A DNA stretch of 64,000 nucleotides from Sulfurimonas sp. (GTDB lineage Bacteria; Campylobacterota; Campylobacteria; Campylobacterales; Sulfurimonadaceae): the NCBI RefSeq assembly GCF_023228785.1, contig NZ_JALOAN010000010.1:7561-71560 (forward strand). Reading direction: 5' to 3'. A program made the position numbers and the translations under genes. This document shows, one piece after another, positions 60,052-64,000 of the stretch (within the stretch, counting starts at the first letter, position 1; each line of letters starts with the position of its first letter). A model generated the notes under the pieces. It was given only the letters and a program-made list of their open reading frames with translations. It made no database searches and was not told where the DNA came from.

Positions 60052-60082
60052 TGCACAAAGTCAGTCAAGTTAACTTTGTGCA
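60052..60082. terminator. Hairpin between the SufS-like and YtxGH-like genes
   Basis: TGCACAAAGT and ACTTTGTGCA form a perfect 10-bp stem with an 11-base loop, 13 bases past the stop of the rightward gene. It lacks a U-run, so termination is inferred from location between convergent genes. Confidence 0.5.
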
Positions 60083-60096
60083 TGAGAGGTACACTT

Positions 60097-60120
60097 GTAT
60101 AAAAGATTAACCTTTTATAC
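60097..60120. terminator. Second hairpin between the convergent genes
   Basis: GTATAAAAG and CTTTTATAC form a 9-bp stem with a 6-base loop. It overlaps the last codons of the leftward gene. With the hairpin at 60052 it probably ends one or both transcripts. Confidence 0.35.
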
Positions 60121-60763
60121 TAAATGCTCCTATCTCTTTTTGAAGTTTTTCAAGTTTTTTGACGAGTTGCTTGATCTCATACTCTTTAGTCTCATCTACA
60201 GTTCCGCCATGTAAAAACTCTTCTGCTGTAGACTGGAATGCATCAACTAGCCCTTCTAGTTTTTCTTTTGCGTTATCAAATAAATCTCCAAATTCATCGG
60301 AAACACTCTCTTCTAACTTATTGATTTTTTTTGAAATCTCATCTTTGTTTTTAAATACATAATATGCACCAACACCTGCGATAGCTGCGCCAAGTGTGAA
60401 GCCTAGTAAATTATTATTGTTCATTTTGTCCTCTTTATTTTTTGGTTTTTCTTTAAAAAACTGTGACAATGCATTAAATGCGATAGAGGCGGTTGTTAAC
60501 TTAGTAATCCCATTAGAAGCCTTGGATGTTAAAAATTGGCTCTCATTTGCTAGTCTCTTTAGTAAATCACTACTCTGCTGGGTAATGACACAAAGATTCT
60601 TTGAAAGAGTAGAAAACTCCTTTTGAGCAAGGTCAATAAAGGTATCTAGTTTATACATGGTTTTAGTGCGCTCTACAATAGAGAAAACGACAACCGGAGT
60701 GATGATAACCATGCATACTGCAATTACTCCTACAAACAGGAGAAGAAGTTCTTGTTCACTCAT
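60107..60763 (-). CDS. YtxG (DUF948)/YtxH-like fusion protein
   Basis: 218 residues in two parts. The first (to about residue 110) has an N-terminal membrane helix (LLLLFVGVIAVCMVIITPVV) and then a helical stretch like DUF948/YtxG. The second begins MNNNNLLGFTLGAAIAGVGA, a glycine zipper-like helix, then a charged coiled coil, like YtxH. An internal in-frame ATG at 60424 is preceded by a strong AGAGGAC, so a ~105-residue YtxH-like protein may also be made alone. Function unknown; in Bacillus ytxG and ytxH are adjacent stress genes. Confidence 0.7.
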   Translation of the reverse strand: MSEQELLLLFVGVIAVCMVIITPVVVFSIVERTKTMYKLDTFIDLAQKEFSTLSKNLCVITQQSSDLLKRLANESQFLTSKASNGITKLTTASIAFNALSQFFKEKPKNKEDKMNNNNLLGFTLGAAIAGVGAYYVFKNKDEISKKINKLEESVSDEFGDLFDNAKEKLEGLVDAFQSTAEEFLHGGTVDETKEYEIKQLVKKLEKLQKEIGAFSIKG

Positions 60764-60943
60764 TTTATAATCCTTTCACCACTACGATATAACCATTGTA
60801 CTCTTATTTTTTATTAGTTTACTTGGGAATTTTGTTAGTTTTTAATCATCACTATTTTAACTCCTAAAACATATTTAGCATTGGTAGGATTCCGAGAAGC
60901 CTTACTTCTGAGAGTCTGACAACTTTAAAGTTCTACATCTCTT

Positions 60944-61011
60944 TCTCGTTCCATCCTCTCCTGAGGTGGAATGTATATATATGCGTCACACCTCAGGAGA
61001 GGTGTGACGAG
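60944..61011. repeat. Inverted-repeat element, copy 2 (opposite orientation)
   Basis: Reads like the reverse complement of 43173-43250: CTCGTTCCATCCTCTCCTGA at the left, TCACACCTCAGGAGAGGTGT at the right, with CTCTCCTGAGGTG/CACCTCAGGAGAG as the shared 13-bp arms. The centre is short and TA-rich (ATGTATATATATGCG) and differs from copy 1. Confidence 0.8.
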
Positions 61012-61071
61012 GTTGGGAGAAGTGTGACGAGGTTCCTATAGTAAATTCACAATAACTTCACAAGAATAATG

Positions 61072-61077
61072 TATGAT
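61072..61077 (+). promoter_or_regulatory. -10 box for the tolC-like export operon
   Basis: TATGAT, 36 bases upstream of the ATG at 61114. It lies inside the longer ORF extension from 61069, which supports the shorter start. Confidence 0.45.
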
Positions 61078-61113
61078 ACAAAATACAAACCTTATGAGAG
61101 AGGATTTTATAAA

Positions 61114-62370
61114 ATGAAGTTATTGTTTTTACATATATGTCTTTTTGGCTTAATACTCCAAGCAAACACCTTATCGCAAAAAGAGTGTATAGATAAGACA
61201 CTCAAATATCATCCTGATATTAAAAAGCTCTCACTTAGTGTCTCAAAAACTGAGGCTATGGTTGGGATTGCAAAGGCTGATTATCTTCCTCAGATCAATG
61301 CAAGTGCACAATACAATCCAATAGACACTTTTGTTATGCCACAAAATGGAAGCTTTAGCACCATAGAAGATGATAGCTGGCAAGCTGGTGTACAACTTAA
61401 CCAAAAGCTTTATGATTTTTCTAAAACTACCTCTACAATTAGCGCTTATGAAAAGGACAAAGAGATTGCATCCTTATCTTTGAATAATCAAAAAGCTCTT
61501 CTTGCTTATAGTGTAAAGATCCAGTACAACATTGTACTTCTTCAAACAAAAGCACTTGAAGTAAGAAAAAAAGATCTTCAAACAAAAGAAGAGCTATACA
61601 ATCAAGCAAAAGCATTTGTAAAAGAGGGTTTAAAAACTGAGGCAGATGCACTAAGCCTTCTCAGTGCGATGTATATTGCAGAAGATAGTCTAGCTGAGAT
61701 AGAATCTGAACTAAACAAAGCTCTCTCTACCCTCTCCTTATACATGGGAGAAAAAATAGACCCAAATACTACCTTTGAAGATAATAGTGTAATAAAAGAG
61801 AATAATATAGAGGATTCACACTCTCTTCTTGAGAAGATTTTAGCAAATAACTATGAAGCCAAAAGTCAACAACAACAGATACACAGAGATGAGTTTTTAT
61901 ATAAAGCCTCAAAAGCCGGGCACTATGGCTCTATAGATGCAATAGCATCATACTCGCATCAAGATACTCTAAACGAATATGATACATCCATGGTTGGTAT
62001 TTCTATAAATATTCCCATATATAGTGGTGGGAGAGTGAGTGCGCAGACTCAGCAGTTTAGCATTGCAAAAGATGAGTCAAAAGAGAGTTATAACTCTAAA
62101 AAATTACTTCTTGAAGATGAGATGCAAAGACTCATTATTGATCTTAAAAAATTCAAACACACAGTAAAAGCTAAAGAAGCGCTGTTAGAGTCTTCACAAG
62201 CAGCTAAAGAGATTGTTGAGGCTAGATACAAAGAGGGGCTTTCAACATACATAGAAGTTCTTGATGCATCTTCAACTTATCTTTTTGCTAGCTTAGGGCT
62301 TTTAGAAGCCAAATTTAGTATAAATAACATTATCAACAGACTAGACTACTTACAAGGAATCATACAATGA
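61114..62370 (+). CDS. TolC-family outer-membrane efflux protein
   Basis: 418 residues with a signal peptide (MKLLFLHICLFGLILQA). Two OEP repeats of long helices and beta strands: the first has VGIAKADYLPQINASAQY, the second YDTSMVGISINIPIYSGGRV followed by ARYKEGLSTYIEVLDASS, the usual TolC signature. It would form the outer-membrane channel for the adaptor and permease that follow. The adaptor start overlaps its stop in an ATGA. Confidence 0.9.
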   Translation: MKLLFLHICLFGLILQANTLSQKECIDKTLKYHPDIKKLSLSVSKTEAMVGIAKADYLPQINASAQYNPIDTFVMPQNGSFSTIEDDSWQAGVQLNQKLYDFSKTTSTISAYEKDKEIASLSLNNQKALLAYSVKIQYNIVLLQTKALEVRKKDLQTKEELYNQAKAFVKEGLKTEADALSLLSAMYIAEDSLAEIESELNKALSTLSLYMGEKIDPNTTFEDNSVIKENNIEDSHSLLEKILANNYEAKSQQQQIHRDEFLYKASKAGHYGSIDAIASYSHQDTLNEYDTSMVGISINIPIYSGGRVSAQTQQFSIAKDESKESYNSKKLLLEDEMQRLIIDLKKFKHTVKAKEALLESSQAAKEIVEARYKEGLSTYIEVLDASSTYLFASLGLLEAKFSINNIINRLDYLQGIIQ

Positions 62371-63512
62371 GTGCATGGATAAAATATAGTATTGGTGCGA
62401 TAGTTATTGCTTTAGGAATTATTGTTTTTTACAACAAAGTATATGTAACAAAATCAACTTTTAGCACGACTAAGCCTGTTTATGGGGATCTGTTTGTAAG
62501 TGTTAAAGGGATTGGAAATGTGGATGCAAAGAACATCTATACTATTACTGCACAGAGTGGAGGAAAGATAGAAAAGATCTTCTTTGATGAGGGAGAATGG
62601 GTAAAAAAGGGAGATCTACTACTAAGTATTGACCCTGTAGATTTGCCTATGCTCTTAGATGAGCAAAGAGTAGCACTTAAAAAAGCTACACATGAAGTTC
62701 ACACTTCACAAAGTAATCTTGAGAGCCTAGAAGCTCAAGAGTCACTTATCTTGGTCACTAATAACCGATATAAAAAATTACTAGAAGATAGATACGCAAC
62801 TCAAGCAGAGTTTGACAAAGCCCATAGCGATTTACAAAATATGCGCGCGCAAATGGATTCTGCAAAAGCAAAGATAGCATCTGCAAAACTAGAAATCCAG
62901 AGACTTGCTAAAACTATAGAGGCTACAGAAGAGAAGCTAAAAAGACTCAAAATCTACGCTCCAAGTGATGGATATATAGTTTCAAAAGATGCGGAGCTAG
63001 CACAATATGTTTTGCCATCAACTCCTATCTTTAAAATAGTAGATCCAAAAACACTCTGGGTTGTAGTAAATGTAGATGAGAGACTAGCTCATAATATAAA
63101 ACTCGGTCAAGATGCATCTATAGTGTTAAGATCCAAACCAGATGAAAAACTTCAAGGTGTAGTAGAGAGAGTTGTGGCGATTAGTAATGCTGTAACACTT
63201 GAGAGAGAGATTGCAGTAGCATTTAGTGTCACTCCAAGTAAGTTTTATATAAACGAACAAGCAGAGGTAAATATAAAAACAGCAAAGCATGAAAATGTTT
63301 TAAAAGTTCCCCTCACTATTATGCGTACAAAAGAGTCTAAAAAAGGTCTTTGGGTTGTAAAAGAAAATAAAGCATACTTTACTCCTGTTACTGTTTTAGC
63401 ACAAAATGATGATGAAGTTGCCATCTCTAGTGGCATTAGTGTTGATAGTGAGCTTCTTATTCATAAAAATTCAAACAAACCACTTAGCGATGGTATGAAG
63501 ATATTTAGATGA
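62367..63512 (+). CDS. HlyD/MacA-type periplasmic adaptor protein
   Basis: 381 residues. N-terminal anchor (IGAIVIALGIIVFYNKVYV), a biotinyl-lipoyl-like beta domain (TITAQSGGKIEKIFFDEGEW and VKKGDLLLSID), a long coiled-coil hairpin (about residues 95-185), the returning LKIYAPSDGYIVSKDAELAQ lipoyl half and a beta-barrel. It links the TolC-like channel to the ABC permease that starts in its stop codon. Confidence 0.9.
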   Translation: MSAWIKYSIGAIVIALGIIVFYNKVYVTKSTFSTTKPVYGDLFVSVKGIGNVDAKNIYTITAQSGGKIEKIFFDEGEWVKKGDLLLSIDPVDLPMLLDEQRVALKKATHEVHTSQSNLESLEAQESLILVTNNRYKKLLEDRYATQAEFDKAHSDLQNMRAQMDSAKAKIASAKLEIQRLAKTIEATEEKLKRLKIYAPSDGYIVSKDAELAQYVLPSTPIFKIVDPKTLWVVVNVDERLAHNIKLGQDASIVLRSKPDEKLQGVVERVVAISNAVTLEREIAVAFSVTPSKFYINEQAEVNIKTAKHENVLKVPLTIMRTKESKKGLWVVKENKAYFTPVTVLAQNDDEVAISSGISVDSELLIHKNSNKPLSDGMKIFR

Positions 63513-64000
63513 TTAATTTAGCCGCAAGAGATATAAAACACACTCTTGGAAAGTTTATTGTAACTGCTATGGGGGTTGGTATGCTCCTTGGAATTGTTCT
63601 TATTATGATTGGTGTTTACCGTGGGATGATGGTTGAGGCTGAGATCTTACTAAATGATGTAGGTGCAGATCTATGGATAGTTCAAGAGAACACTTTAGGT
63701 CCTTTTGCTGAGCCCTCAAGAGTTCATGAAGACTTCAAAGACATACTCTATGTTATGAATGGAATCGACAAAAGTGAGGCTCTTACCTTTCAAAATATTC
63801 AACTCCCAAGTGCTGATAAGCCTGTTAGAGTTGTGGCTGTTGGTTATGATATTTATGGAAGCTTTAACCCCATCAATCCTGAGAGACTCATAGCTGGGCG
63901 TGAGCTTAAAAATGACCACTATGAGATTGTAGTAAGTGATAAAACGGGCTTTGAGCTAGAAGATAGGATAAAACTTGGAAGAAACTTCTACAGAGTTGTA
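63509..64000 (+). CDS. ABC transporter permease, FtsX/MacB/DevC type (3' end outside window)
   Basis: 164 codons visible. It begins MINLAARDIKHTLGKFIVTA, then a membrane helix (GMLLGIVLIMIGVYRGMM) and an extracytoplasmic region with DVGADLWIVQENTLGPFAEP and VVAVGYDIYGSF, the pattern of DevC/MacB-like permeases with a MacB periplasmic core. The ATG overlaps the adaptor stop in an ATGA, giving TolC-adaptor-permease order. A nucleotide-binding subunit should follow beyond 64000. Confidence 0.85.
   Translation, partial: MINLAARDIKHTLGKFIVTAMGVGMLLGIVLIMIGVYRGMMVEAEILLNDVGADLWIVQENTLGPFAEPSRVHEDFKDILYVMNGIDKSEALTFQNIQLPSADKPVRVVAVGYDIYGSFNPINPERLIAGRELKNDHYEIVVSDKTGFELEDRIKLGRNFYRVV

Larger units (their letters stand above)
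60764..61113. other. Gene-free stretch before the export operon
   Basis: About 350 bases. It contains the inverted-repeat element (60944-61011), then GTGTGACGAGG repeated once more, then a TATGAT box. No small ORF with a ribosome site is seen. Confidence 0.5.

Overview
The window is AT-rich, densely packed chromosomal DNA whose gene set points to a free-living Campylobacterota (epsilonproteobacterium) close to Sulfurimonas. The pointers are a MurF with a membrane-embedded N-terminus, a short RecO, the carboxyspermidine route to spermidine, a RibB with a dead RibA half, and the murJ / FapA-ruvA-ddl-hydrolase-murF neighbourhood. TAATG and ATGA start-stop overlaps are common. There is no prophage, CRISPR array, insertion sequence or plasmid gene.

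Layout. 1-6 kb: end of a FliO-like gene, an orphan nuclease-like gene, dusB, a membrane protein, a DksA-type protein, rlmH, a ThiE-type protein and accD, all leftward from one accD promoter. 6-12 kb: gltD and gltB (GOGAT), divergent from recO. 12.7-18 kb: a methyltransferase, a GGDEF-EAL protein and the two-step carboxynorspermidine pathway. 18-23.7 kb: dgkA, an LplT-PlsC fusion, a DUF695/RraB protein, an unusual two-receiver regulator and RibB. 23.8-26.7 kb: two initiator tRNAs and two tRNA-Gln, proB, an EF-hand-like protein and a 33-residue membrane peptide. 27-37 kb: HIT protein, a repeat element, a TRAP transporter broken by a frameshift, then the cell-wall operon FapA-ruvA-arsC-ddl-hydrolase-murF, divergent from murJ. 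36.9-37.6 kb: a gene-free repeat cluster. 37.6-49 kb: cysS, a CitE-like lyase, cytochrome c, folD-lepB-M50 protease-rpiB, apt-trpB, a STAS protein, pepA, a DMT exporter and an RNase H-like protein. 49-57 kb: ychF, two unknowns, an RNA methyltransferase, a lipoprotein, a DJ-1 protein, pyrD, an M16 protease and adk. 57-60 kb: an Rrf2 regulator, cysK and a SufS-like enzyme. 60-64 kb: a YtxG/YtxH-like fusion and a TolC-adaptor-ABC permease export operon that runs off the right edge.

Most genes are housekeeping. The unexplained material is mainly between genes: (i) a REP-like palindrome in two variants that differ by compensatory stem changes, assembled into a composite element present twice with different internal tandem repeats; (ii) a ~130-nt structured element upstream of an unknown gene and of cysK, with covariation between copies; (iii) an inverted-repeat element present twice in opposite orientations; (iv) a ~160-nt folded intergenic element that looks like an integron attC site. 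Protein-level oddities are the frameshifted TRAP permease, the YtxG-YtxH fusion that keeps an internal ribosome site, the PD-(D/E)XK-like orphan, and a c-di-GMP enzyme next to polyamine synthesis genes. I could not run searches; family calls rest on motifs, length and context.
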